A DNA stretch of 42,354 bases from Ruminococcaceae bacterium UBA6855 (GCA_002451755.1 DKDF01000113.1:1-42354), one strand, 5' to 3'. Counted from the stretch's first letter, positions 1 to 6,969 are shown. The notes: a model not told the origin generated them from the letters alone. Program-made: numbers and translations.

Positions 1-147
1 AAGCGTGCTCTTTCCCGCGCCGCTGGGACCGAGGATAACAACAAATTTTCCCTCTTCGAGCTCCATATTCACCGAATCGAGAGCCTTGAGTTCGTGGTCG
101 CCGCTTTTATAGACACGGCTCACATTTTCAAACTTTACTACTGCCAT
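1..147 (-). CDS. ABC transporter ATP-binding protein, N-terminal fragment (cut by window edge)
   Basis: Only the first 49 codons lie in the window. They read as the start of an ABC ATPase: a beta-strand opening (MAVVKFENVSRVY) and, at about residues 41-48, the Walker A motif GPSGAGKST. The YKSGDHELKALD spacing resembles the LolD/MacB/FtsE-type ATPases that pair with FtsX-like permeases, but that subfamily call is an inference from 49 residues. The ATG start overlaps the last 20 nt of the upstream DtxR-like gene, so the two are probably translationally coupled and controlled by the same promoter and palindromes. The substrate cannot be told from this window. Confidence 0.85.
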   Translation of the reverse strand, partial: MAVVKFENVSRVYKSGDHELKALDSVNMELEEGKFVVILGPSGAGKSTL

Positions 148-535
148 TGCTTTTCTCCCTTTCTTGCTCATATCTTCTGCTCATGTGTTCGAGGCTGTCC
201 TGCGGAACCTCCGAGAGCAGAGAACACACAGCCATCTGCAGATCCCCCATATCGGGGAACATACATCGCAGGCTCTCCGAAACTATCTCATAATAATGAC
301 CGTAGCGGCGTGCGGTATCGTTGCCCGAATCGGTAAAATGCGCCACTCCGTAAGAGGTTTTGCTGATTATCCCGAGTTCCGAAAAAGTGTCCATCATATT
401 GTGCACGCTCGGCTTTGACAGATTGAGCGCCGAGGCAAGATCGACGCAGCGGACTCCGCATCCGTCTCTATCGAGCTCCTTCATTGTCAGAAGGTAGCGT
501 ATATTTGACGCCGTAAGGGTTCTTCGGTTTGTCAT
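128..535 (-). CDS. DtxR/MntR-like transcriptional regulator with degenerate metal site
   Basis: A 135-residue winged-helix protein. ATG at 535 is chosen because GGGAGG lies 6 nt upstream; a longer frame to 577 lacks this. It aligns without gaps to the divergent regulator at 828-1205 through the helix-turn-helix (shared SKPSV recognition helix at residues 40-44) and the wing. The metal-ligand positions are mostly lost: the Met equivalent is Arg13, the helix-1 Glu is Leu16, the ancillary His is Tyr82, and the C-x2-E-H ligand set keeps only Cys104 (Leu107 and Ser108 replace Glu and His). It may therefore bind DNA without metal, sense another signal, or act through heterodimers. It begins the ABC transporter operon and overlaps that gene by 20 nt. 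Confidence 0.85.
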   Translation of the reverse strand: MTNRRTLTASNIRYLLTMKELDRDGCGVRCVDLASALNLSKPSVHNMMDTFSELGIISKTSYGVAHFTDSGNDTARRYGHYYEIVSESLRCMFPDMGDLQMAVCSLLSEVPQDSLEHMSRRYEQEREKSNGSSKV

Positions 536-568
536 GGTTTTCCTCCCGCAATGAAGTGCAAAACATTT

Positions 569-586
569 GATTAGCATTCGCTAACC
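569..586. promoter_or_regulatory. DtxR-type operator palindrome, copy 1
   Basis: GATTAGC-N4-GCTAACC imperfect palindrome resembling the IdeR/DtxR box core (TTAG..CTAA). It falls in the transcribed leader of the leftward DtxR-like gene, about 35 nt downstream of its predicted start site. Two near-identical copies are at 603-620 and 712-729. Confidence 0.75.
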
Positions 587-602
587 ACAAGCTTTAAAAA
601 TT

Positions 603-620
603 GATTAGCTCCCGCTAACC
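603..620. promoter_or_regulatory. DtxR-type operator palindrome, copy 2
   Basis: GATTAGC-N4-GCTAACC, identical in both arms to copy 1. It lies 8 nt below the predicted -10 of the leftward promoter, so it should cover the transcription start; a bound repressor would block that promoter. Confidence 0.78.
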
Positions 621-627
621 AAACTAT

Positions 628-656
628 ATGGTAAACTATTCTTCGTCCCGTGTCAA
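628..656 (-). promoter_or_regulatory. Sigma-A-type promoter of the leftward DtxR-like/ABC operon
   Basis: On the minus strand TTGACA (656-651) is followed by a 17-bp spacer and TACCAT (633-628). The -35 is perfect; the -10 is weak, in keeping with a regulated promoter. The palindrome at 603-620 sits over the expected start site. Confidence 0.55.
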
Positions 657-711
657 TATAAATTCTGCCTGTTTTATTGACGGACTGACAAATTCGGCAA
701 CATCCACAAAC

Positions 712-729
712 GATTAGCGTATGCTAACC
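712..729. promoter_or_regulatory. DtxR-type operator palindrome, copy 3
   Basis: GATTAGC-N4-GCTAACC, with C and G flanks that extend the dyad by one pair. It lies about 36 bp upstream of the predicted -35 of the rightward regulator and about 100 bp from copy 2, so it may serve the rightward gene or allow looping. Confidence 0.72.
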
Positions 730-764
730 GATAATATTGTCAAAAAGCACGGCACAAAGACATA

Positions 765-793
765 TTGATTTTCGGGCAGGCGCGTGATATCAT
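765..793 (+). promoter_or_regulatory. Predicted promoter of the rightward DtxR-type regulator
   Basis: TTGATT (765-770), 17-bp spacer, TATCAT (788-793). The start site would lie about 30 nt before the ATG at 828. Confidence 0.5.
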
Positions 794-827
794 TAATATA
801 TGCAGATTTAACGGACGGAGGGATAAG

Positions 828-1205
828 ATGCACCTGCAGGAATCCGGCGAGATGTATCTCGAAACAATATATATACTTTCAAAAAAAGGCGTCGTGCGCT
901 CGCTCGATGTCGCGGAATACATGGGCTTTTCCAAGCCGAGCGTCAGCCGCGCCGTGGGACTTCTCAAGCAGGGCGGCTATCTCCTCATGGACAAGGACGG
1001 ATATCTCACGCTCACCGACGCGGGACTCGAGGTCGCACACAAGATATATGAGCGGCACACCGTGCTCTCGAATCTGCTGATCCGCCTCGGCGTCAGCGAA
1101 GAGGTCGCGGTCGAGGATGCATGCAAGCTCGAGCACGATATAAGCGACGAGACATTCGCGGCGATAAAAGAGCACGTTGTCAAAAATATCGACAGCCTGA
1201 AATAA
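828..1205 (+). CDS. Metal-dependent DtxR/MntR-family transcriptional regulator
   Basis: A 125-residue iron- or manganese-responsive repressor. ATG 828 is preceded by GGAGGG with 5-nt spacing; the open frame to 765 has no site. The winged helix-turn-helix covers about residues 22-66 (recognition helix SKPSVSRAV), followed by the dimerisation and metal-binding helices. Visible ligand candidates are Met9 (in EMYLET), His77, and Cys99-Glu102-His103 in the DACKLEHDIS motif. A Met/Cys set is typical of iron-type DtxR/IdeR rather than manganese-type MntR, which has Asp and Glu there, though Glu12 is MntR-like. It ends soon after domain 2 and has no SH3-like domain. It faces a ligand-poor paralogue across three palindromes and likely regulates both directions. 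Confidence 0.9.
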   Translation: MHLQESGEMYLETIYILSKKGVVRSLDVAEYMGFSKPSVSRAVGLLKQGGYLLMDKDGYLTLTDAGLEVAHKIYERHTVLSNLLIRLGVSEEVAVEDACKLEHDISDETFAAIKEHVVKNIDSLK

Positions 1206-1273
1206 CTCGTATCGACAAAATTCAATTATTTTTACCTTTTGAGTTTCGTTTTGAAAATATTCAATAATACAGA

Positions 1274-1321
1274 TAGGCATGTTCAACAATTCGCCGCTCC
1301 CCCTTTTGTTGAACATGCCTA
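1274..1321. repeat. Perfect 16-bp inverted repeat with 16-nt loop
   Basis: Arms 1274-1289 and 1306-1321 (core AGGCATGTTCAACAA and its exact complement) form a long uninterrupted hairpin around a C-rich loop. Neither side is followed by a run of T, so it is not a standard intrinsic terminator, although it could end transcription of the regulator gene weakly. It could also be a small palindromic repeat element or a processing site between that gene and the symporter. Confidence 0.8.
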
Positions 1322-1336
1322 AATATATTTGTGCGC

Positions 1337-1365
1337 TTGAAAAGCCTTTTTACACATGGTATAAT
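1337..1365 (+). promoter_or_regulatory. Strong promoter of the GPH symporter
   Basis: TTGAAA (1337-1342), 17-bp spacer, TATAAT (1360-1365), a near-consensus housekeeping promoter about 60 nt before the start codon at 1424. Confidence 0.8.
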
Positions 1366-1385
1366 AATCTGAGATTATGTGTAAA
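1349..1385. promoter_or_regulatory. Nested palindromic operator over the symporter promoter
   Basis: Outer arms TTTACACAT (1349-1357) and ATGTGTAAA (1377-1385) are perfect complements that bracket the -10. An inner perfect dyad ATAATCT-G-AGATTAT spans 1364-1378, overlapping the -10 end and the start site. This is what a repressor site looks like; the cognate regulator is not identifiable here. Confidence 0.65.
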
Positions 1386-1423
1386 GACTTGCACATAAAG
1401 TATTACACAAAAGGAAGGTAGAA

Positions 1424-2989
1424 ATGAGCAAAGGAAAGAACCAGGCGCCGAGTGGGGCTATCAAGCACAGCACCTACACCGGCAAAGAACTGGCCGGTTA
1501 TCTGGTCGGTCTCGCCGGACAGAACATTATCTATAATGTTGTCGCAGGCGGACTCCAGTACTACTGGCAGTCAATTATTTTTTTACCGGCAATGGCTATA
1601 TCAATAATATTCTTCATTGCCCGCGTTTGGGACGCGATCAATGACCCGATGATGGGTTCGATCGTTGACCACACCAGAACAAAGTGGGGCAAATGCAAGC
1701 CCTATCTTATGTTCATCCCGATTCCGATCGGAATCATCACAATTCTTACATTCTGCAACAAGACATACACCGACTACACATCGACCGGTGCGCATGTACT
1801 GATTATCGCATGGGCGGCGATCTCCTACATTCTCTGGGGTATGTCCTACACCGTCGGCGACATTCCGCTCTGGGGCGTAACTTCGCTTATGACAGAGGAT
1901 GAAAACGACAGAGCGAAGGCTCTTTCGCTCGCCCGTATAGTCGCAAACCTCGGCGCTATCGGTATGCTCATCACTTTCGCCGGCAAGGCTCTCTCCCCCA
2001 TGCTTCAGGAGAAGAGAGGTCTTGACGTTCTCCATGCGGATAAGATGTCGTATATCATAATCGCCGTTATACTTACCGTATTTGCGACAATTCTTTTCCA
2101 GTTTGCCGGCTTCTCCGTCAAAGAGAGGGTTCAGCAGTCCGAGAAGAAATACACGATGAAAGAGAACTTCAAGATTGCGCTTTCCAACGCTCCGTTCAGA
2201 AAGCTTCTTATCTCGGGCATTCTCAGAAGCCCCATTCAGCTTCTTTCAATCGTCGGCCTGTCGCTCGTCATGTACTATTTCTTCGACAACAACCTTGCCA
2301 ACCTCATTGTTGACGGCAAGCTTCAGGTTATAAAGATAGTTCAGCTTCTGGTTATGGCTATCGGCCTTCTCGGCGGTATGATCATCGGTACTGCCGCCAC
2401 GCCGAAGATGTCCGCAAAGTTCGGCAAAAAGCAGCTTTACAACTTCTATTCTATAATCGGCGCCATTCCCTTTGCACTGATTTTCGTTGTTTATAAGCTC
2501 GCAGGCGGCAACCTCATGCAGAGCATGTTCTATGTCTTCCTGATGGCTGTAATGATGTTCGCAGCCTCCTGGGCTATGGGCTCGATAAACATTCTTCAGT
2601 CTATTATGATCGCTGACTGCGTCGACTACGAGGAATACAAGAACGGTGTCCGCACCGACGGCGTTTTCTTCTCCGGTCAGTCCTTCATCACAAAGCTTTC
2701 GATGGGCGTTTCTTCGCTTATCTCCGGTTTTGTTTATTCGGCTGTCAGCTACACAGACAAGCACATCGAGGAGCTGAACCTTGCCCTTACCGAAGGCAAA
2801 TATCATTTCTTCGAGGCAAACGACGGAAAATATGCCATGGCGATGTTCCTGCTTATTTCTATTCCGCCCGCAATCGGTATGCTGCTCTCCGCTATCCCCA
2901 CTCTCAAGTATTCGCTCACCGATGAGGAACACACAAGAATCCTCAACGAGCTTATCGCGAGACGCGCAAGCAAGAAGAACGAAGACTAA
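1424..2989 (+). CDS. GPH-family (MelB-like) sugar:cation symporter
   Basis: A 521-residue, 12-helix major-facilitator membrane protein of the glycoside-pentoside-hexuronide family, which imports mono- and oligosaccharides or glycosides with sodium or protons. The family hallmark is the N-domain loop at about residues 68-94: D-A-x-N-DP-x-MGS-x-VD-x-TRTKWGK-x-KPYL, matching the MelB/XylP/LacS pattern. The repeat-half loop has CVDYEEYKNGVRTDG at about residues 402-416. GGAAGG lies ahead of ATG 1424. It is a single-gene unit with its own palindrome-covered promoter and terminator. The substrate is unknown; the nearest catabolic genes (NahK, GH89) suggest a hexosamine-containing glycan, which is inference only. 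Confidence 0.9.
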   Translation: MSKGKNQAPSGAIKHSTYTGKELAGYLVGLAGQNIIYNVVAGGLQYYWQSIIFLPAMAISIIFFIARVWDAINDPMMGSIVDHTRTKWGKCKPYLMFIPIPIGIITILTFCNKTYTDYTSTGAHVLIIAWAAISYILWGMSYTVGDIPLWGVTSLMTEDENDRAKALSLARIVANLGAIGMLITFAGKALSPMLQEKRGLDVLHADKMSYIIIAVILTVFATILFQFAGFSVKERVQQSEKKYTMKENFKIALSNAPFRKLLISGILRSPIQLLSIVGLSLVMYYFFDNNLANLIVDGKLQVIKIVQLLVMAIGLLGGMIIGTAATPKMSAKFGKKQLYNFYSIIGAIPFALIFVVYKLAGGNLMQSMFYVFLMAVMMFAASWAMGSINILQSIMIADCVDYEEYKNGVRTDGVFFSGQSFITKLSMGVSSLISGFVYSAVSYTDKHIEELNLALTEGKYHFFEANDGKYAMAMFLLISIPPAIGMLLSAIPTLKYSLTDEEHTRILNELIARRASKKNED

Positions 2990-3030
2990 GGACTGCCGCA
3001 TTCAGCGCAGACCAAAGAGCAAAAATACAG

Positions 3031-3077
3031 AGGTCATAATCCACGGACAACAACGCGGATCATGACCTTTATTTTTT
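3031..3077 (+). terminator. Intrinsic terminator after the GPH symporter
   Basis: Arms AGGTCATAATCC (3031-3042) and GGATCATGACCT (3057-3068) pair with one mismatch and are followed by TTATTTTTT. Confidence 0.8.
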
Positions 3078-3187
3078 AAGCGTCTTTTGCCCGCTCGCGG
3101 TATGCCTATACAGCTTCGGGTCAAAAAACGCTTTCTGCATCCGAACGCGGCAGCCCTCTGTTCGAAAAGATACTCAAAACGCAAAAC

Positions 3188-3229
3188 GAAAACAACGGAG
3201 CCGGCAAAAATGCCGAGTTCCGTTGTTTC
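3188..3229 (-). terminator. Intrinsic terminator of the RNHCP gene
   Basis: A long stem pairs GAAAACAACGGA with TCCGTTGTTTCC and, inside it, CGGCA with TGCCG around an A4 loop. Read on the minus strand the stem is followed by TTTTCGTTTTG, just downstream of the stop codon at 3241. Confidence 0.75.
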
Positions 3230-3240
3230 CTTCTTTTCGG

Positions 3241-3666
3241 TTATTCGTCGGTTCCGTCGCCGCCCATAAGTGCAGTCAGTTCTCTGATGCGCTCTATCGG
3301 GAACGGCGGGGAGCACAGCGGTTTCATCGCTATGCTCATCAGCTTCATCGGGTTATCGTCCGCGGCGACGCGGTTTGAGGACATCGCACCGCATCTGCGG
3401 CAGCGGTGGACTATCGCCCACTCGCCGTTTTTTCTCACCCAGACCGCTATGGGGTCCATGATTCCCCCGCAGTCCGAAGCTCTGTCTCCGGGCTCGATAT
3501 CAACATGCAGGCTCGAAAGGCAGTTCGGGCAGTGGTTTCTGTGGTCGCTGCCCGCGCCCTGCGGCACTACAGTGCGCCCGCACACTTTGCAGACAAAGGT
3601 CTCGTTGCAGGCGTGAGTCTTATAATAACCTTTTTCGTACTGTTTGCGTTTGTTTTCGCGATTCAT
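3241..3666 (-). CDS. RNHCP domain-containing zinc-ribbon protein
   Basis: A 141-residue protein named for the RNHCPNC motif at residues 43-49. Four Cys pairs are visible: CKVC (26-29), CPNC (46-49), and CRRC at about 89-92 plus single cysteines, consistent with two treble-clef or zinc-ribbon sites. The DPIAVWVRKNGEWAIVHRCRRCG stretch is characteristic of the family. Its biochemical role is unknown; the N-terminus is strongly basic (NRENKRKQYEKG), suggesting RNA or ribosome contact. The ATG at 3666 follows a consensus AGGAGG. The gene has a structured leader upstream (3692-3749) and tmcAL 143 nt further up on the same strand. Confidence 0.88.
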   Translation of the reverse strand: MNRENKRKQYEKGYYKTHACNETFVCKVCGRTVVPQGAGSDHRNHCPNCLSSLHVDIEPGDRASDCGGIMDPIAVWVRKNGEWAIVHRCRRCGAMSSNRVAADDNPMKLMSIAMKPLCSPPFPIERIRELTALMGGDGTDE

Positions 3667-3691
3667 TTTTCCTCCTGAAGATCATGGCTCG

Positions 3692-3749
3692 CGGGAGGAA
3701 CGGCAGAGTGTGTTTTTTATTTGCCGACCTCCCGGTCAGCGCACACTCT
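3692..3749 (-). ncRNA. Candidate structured RNA leader upstream of RNHCP
   Basis: Read on the minus strand, an 8-bp stem AGAGTGTG/CACACTCT (3749-3742 with 3712-3705) encloses a 7-bp hairpin GCTGACC/GGTCGGC (3740-3734 with 3729-3723) capped by a GGGA (GNRA-type) tetraloop, with an A-rich joining strand (3722-3713). CCTCCCG (3698-3692), just after the outer stem, is complementary to the tetraloop region CGGGAGG (3734-3728), giving an alternative or pseudoknot pairing. It ends about 25 nt before the RNHCP ribosome binding site. No known riboswitch class was recognised; the call rests on pairing alone. Confidence 0.4.
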
Positions 3750-3809
3750 CCAATGATTTTGTGATAAGTCTCAAACAAAATCTCCTTAGTTTTTTTATTC
3801 AAGAAACGG

Positions 3810-4997
3810 TCAGATGACCGCTATCTCGTCTGTGTATTCCGCTCCGCACGGCATTATCGACGGCAGAGAGAGAGAGAACAGGTCGGCGGCGCGCTCTTCG
3901 ATGGAAGAGATACGCTTGGCGCGTTCGCCGAGCTTTTTTATATCCGCCGCGCGCATAACTATCGGCAGCTTTGCGCTCGAACGCATGGCGCGCAGCTTTT
4001 CGCGTCCGATGGCGTTGAAGCCGAGCACGCGGATATACGGCGGTATGCCCTCGCAGTCGGACGCCTCGATGCCGAGCAGAAGAGCCGCAACGGCGCGCCT
4101 TATCCGCGCATGGGAATAGCGTTTGGTCTTGGCGAGAGAATAAAGCTCATCGAGCGAAGATGCACTGCGCGAGGCAGAATATATGCGGTTTTCAAGTCCC
4201 TCCGAGATATCCGGCACTGCGGCTATTTTTTCGGGCGTTGAGATACGCAGGCACGCAAGAACGGCTTTTTCGAGAGCGTTGATATCCGCCGGCGCTCTGC
4301 CCGCCTCTATCTCTGCTTCGAGTATCTCTGCGGCACTTTCGGGCATGAGATCGGCAAAGCCCTCGCCCGCTCTCACTCTGGAGCGTATAAGCGACGCGCT
4401 CGCAAATGAGTTCACCGCTTCGCCGCTGTCATGTCCTGCTCCCTCGCGCCTGACGGCGAACGGAGCAAGCTCTGATTTGAGCGTATCTATCGCGCGGATA
4501 TATTCGACGGCGAGCGTATCGTTCGGCGACGAGAGCACCGATGCGACGCGGGGATCGAGTTCTTCCACGGCACGCTGTCTCGCCGAAGCAAAACTCACGC
4601 CGGAGAGCAGGTTTGCGCGCATACTCTCGCGCACGGTGTAATCATCAACCGCGTGTGAAGCGGCTCGCAGAAGCTCTATATCGGCGCATTCGCTGCCGAA
4701 GCTCAGCGTATCAACGCAGCCCATGGCGTCGAGCAGCCCGACGGCACCCCTCGCAAAGGTCTGCGCCGCGGCGCACGCCCACGGGGCAGGGAGCGAAACG
4801 ACGAGATCCGCGCCGTTCATCAGAGCCATGCGTGCGCGGGCGTTCGGGTGCATCAGCGCAGTCTCTCCGCGCTGGACAAACCAACTGCTCATCACGCACA
4901 CAACCGCAGACGCGCCGTTTTCGCGCGTGCGGGCTATATGATATGCGTGGCCGTTATGGAACGGATTATATTCGGCAACGATGCCTGCGGTGCTCAC
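3810..4997 (-). CDS. tmcAL: tRNA(Met) cytidine acetate ligase TmcAL
   Basis: A 395-residue cytoplasmic enzyme of the YlbM/TmcAL family. It makes N4-acetylcytidine at the wobble C34 of elongator tRNA-Met from acetate and ATP, through an acetyl-adenylate. The nucleotidylyltransferase opening GIVAEYNPFHNGHAYHI contains the HIGH-like HNGH at residues 14-17, followed by MSSWFVQRGE and the family's SFGSE segment. The length is normal. The start is GTG at 4997 with AAGGAG 7 nt upstream. It is divergent from acetate kinase, whose product pool supplies the same substrate; this may be coincidence. Confidence 0.93.
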   Translation of the reverse strand: MSTAGIVAEYNPFHNGHAYHIARTRENGASAVVCVMSSWFVQRGETALMHPNARARMALMNGADLVVSLPAPWACAAAQTFARGAVGLLDAMGCVDTLSFGSECADIELLRAASHAVDDYTVRESMRANLLSGVSFASARQRAVEELDPRVASVLSSPNDTLAVEYIRAIDTLKSELAPFAVRREGAGHDSGEAVNSFASASLIRSRVRAGEGFADLMPESAAEILEAEIEAGRAPADINALEKAVLACLRISTPEKIAAVPDISEGLENRIYSASRSASSLDELYSLAKTKRYSHARIRRAVAALLLGIEASDCEGIPPYIRVLGFNAIGREKLRAMRSSAKLPIVMRAADIKKLGERAKRISSIEERAADLFSLSLPSIMPCGAEYTDEIAVI

Positions 4998-5054
4998 GGA
5001 CTCACTCCTTTTCCGTTTTTCGACAATAAGACAGGGGAATTATGCAAGAACTGC

Positions 5055-5083
5055 TTGAAAAATCCTCTTATAATATATATAAT
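5055..5083 (+). promoter_or_regulatory. Promoter of acetate kinase
   Basis: TTGAAA (5055-5060), 17-bp spacer, TATAAT (5078-5083), within an AT-rich TATA tract; about 50 nt before the start codon. Confidence 0.8.
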
Positions 5084-5136
5084 ATATCAGTAACGTGCTT
5101 GTTTCAAGCAAATCTTTTTATTTGGAGGCAATACTC

Positions 5137-6342
5137 TTGAAAATTCTTGTTATCAACGCCGGAAGCTCATCGCTTAAATATCAGCTCATCGACATGGACG
5201 GCGAGCAGCTTATAGCAAAGGGCATCTGCGAGCGTATCGGTATCGACGGCAGAATCAGCGGCTCGACCACAGACGGCAGATGGTTCAAATACGAGGTGAC
5301 CCTCGAAAACCACACCGCGGCTTTCCTCGAAGTCAAGAAGGCTCTTACTTCGGGCGACTGCAAGGTTATCGACAATCTCTCCGACATTTCCGCTGTCGGT
5401 CACCGCATAGTCCAGGGCGGTTCTCTGTTCAAAGAGAGCGTTCTTGTTGACGAGGATGTTATCGCCGGCATCGAGAGCCTGTGTGATCTCGCTCCTCTGC
5501 ACAACGCCGCCCACATCCAGGGCATCCGTGCCTGCCGCGAGGTATTCGGCGAAGATGTTCCGGAGGTTGTTGTTTTCGACAACGCTTTCCATTCGACCAT
5601 GCCCCCCGAGGCATTCCTTTTCCCGCTGCCCTATGAGTACTACGAGAAGTACAAGGTTCGCCGCTACGGCTTCCACGGCACATCGCACCGCTTCGTCAGC
5701 GCTCGCTGCGCGGAGGTTATGGGCGTTGACCTCAAGGACATAAAGCTCATCACCTGCCACCTCGGCAACGGCTCTTCCATAACCGCTATCAAGGACGGCA
5801 AGGTTATCGACACGAGCATGGGGCTTACTCCCCTCGACGGCTTTATCATGGGCTCGCGCTGCGGCGGAGTTGATCCCTCGGCTATCACCTATCTTCAGGA
5901 GAAAGAGGGCTGGACTCCCGCAGAGACAGCTGAAATCCTCAACAAGAAGTCCGGCGTTCTCGGCATCTCCGGCGTATCGAGCGACGACAGAGATGTTCTC
6001 GCCGCCGCAGAGGCAGGCAACGAGAGAGCCGCTCTTGCAAGAAGCATCCAGCGCTATCAGATCCGCAAGTTCATCGGCGCATATGTTGCCGCGATGGACG
6101 GCGTTGACGCAATAGTCTTCACCGGCGGCATCGGCGAGAACACCTGCGACCTGCGCGAAGATGTCTGCAAGCATCTTACATATCTCGGCGTCAAAATCGA
6201 CTGCGAGAAGAACCTCGAGCTCAGAAAGGGCAAGGAGGGCGAGCTTTCGACCCCGGATTCAAAGGTCCGCGTCTTCGTTCTGCCCACCAACGAGGAACTG
6301 CTCATAGCCAGAGACACCAAGGCTATCGTTGAGAAGCTCTGA
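5137..6342 (+). CDS. ackA: Acetate kinase
   Basis: A 401-residue ASKHA-fold enzyme interconverting acetyl phosphate plus ADP with acetate plus ATP, the last step of fermentative acetate formation. Family motifs are clear: VINAGSSSLKY at the N-terminus (Asn7), GHRIVQGG, RRYGFHGTSH, HLGNGSS, and TGGIGENT near the C-terminus. The start is TTG at 5137: GGAGG sits 8 nt before it and the protein then begins exactly like other AckA; the frame also runs open to 5095 without a site. No phosphotransacetylase gene is adjacent. The next gene starts 1 nt after its stop, so it heads a short operon with the CBM9-like gene and nahK. Confidence 0.96.
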   Translation: MKILVINAGSSSLKYQLIDMDGEQLIAKGICERIGIDGRISGSTTDGRWFKYEVTLENHTAAFLEVKKALTSGDCKVIDNLSDISAVGHRIVQGGSLFKESVLVDEDVIAGIESLCDLAPLHNAAHIQGIRACREVFGEDVPEVVVFDNAFHSTMPPEAFLFPLPYEYYEKYKVRRYGFHGTSHRFVSARCAEVMGVDLKDIKLITCHLGNGSSITAIKDGKVIDTSMGLTPLDGFIMGSRCGGVDPSAITYLQEKEGWTPAETAEILNKKSGVLGISGVSSDDRDVLAAAEAGNERAALARSIQRYQIRKFIGAYVAAMDGVDAIVFTGGIGENTCDLREDVCKHLTYLGVKIDCEKNLELRKGKEGELSTPDSKVRVFVLPTNEELLIARDTKAIVEKL

Positions 6343-6343
6343 T

Positions 6344-6964
6344 ATGAACGGCTGCAACACTTTTATATTTGATAGTTTACCGGAGAAAGAGCTTATTCCC
6401 CGGTTTGAGATAAGCTCTTTCCACTGGGAAAAAGACGGATATTCGCGCCCGGAGAGCTCCGTGCGGTTCTGCGCGGTGAAAAACGAGGGCTACTATGCTT
6501 TTCTTGAAAGCTCCGAAAGCCCTGTGCTCGCGAGATACACAAAGCGCGACGATCCGGTATATACCGACAGCTGCCTCGAAGTGTTCCTTGCTCCCGTCAG
6601 CGGGCGCAGCGAATACATAAACTTCGAGATGAATCCAAACGGCGCTTATCTGTCGCAGTTCGGAAGCGAGAGAAACGGCCGCGTGTTCATAAAAGAACTG
6701 AGCGCAGAGACCCCGCGCGTCAGCGCAGGAGTTTACACGGACAAAAAGGGCTGGCATGCTGAGCTGTTCATCCCGGAAAAACTGATATCGTCGCTCTACG
6801 GCTGCGATTTTTCGGTCGGCGAGGGTGAGATACGCGGCAACTTCTATAAATGCGCCGACGACTCCCCGAACCCGCACTACGGTGCGCTCTTCCCCGTTGA
6901 CAGCGCTTCTCTCGGCTTTCACAATCCCGAAAGGTTCGGCACTATCAAAATAATCAAAAGGTGA
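6344..6964 (+). CDS. CBM9-like carbohydrate-binding domain protein
   Basis: A 206-residue single-domain protein resembling the DOMON/CBM9 superfamily (carbohydrate-binding family 9-like). Recognisable are FCAVKNEGYYAFLES, the DPVYTDSCLEVFLAP stretch, YINFEMNPNGAYLS, GWHAELFIP and a C-terminal GNFYKCADDSPNPHYG segment ending in HNPERFGTI. Similar domains usually sit inside secreted xylanases, yet here there is no signal peptide, membrane segment or catalytic domain, so it is probably cytoplasmic. ATG 6344 follows the ackA stop by one base. Its stop overlaps a possible GTG of nahK. The role is unknown; binding of an imported sugar is an inference. Confidence 0.75.
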   Translation: MNGCNTFIFDSLPEKELIPRFEISSFHWEKDGYSRPESSVRFCAVKNEGYYAFLESSESPVLARYTKRDDPVYTDSCLEVFLAPVSGRSEYINFEMNPNGAYLSQFGSERNGRVFIKELSAETPRVSAGVYTDKKGWHAELFIPEKLISSLYGCDFSVGEGEIRGNFYKCADDSPNPHYGALFPVDSASLGFHNPERFGTIKIIKR

Positions 6965-6969
6965 TACAG

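Noticed and set aside
3620..3802. A possible 60-residue protein upstream of RNHCP
   Set aside because: It would start at TTG without a proper ribosome site, runs into the RNHCP gene in another frame and resembles no family; the region is better explained as a structured leader.
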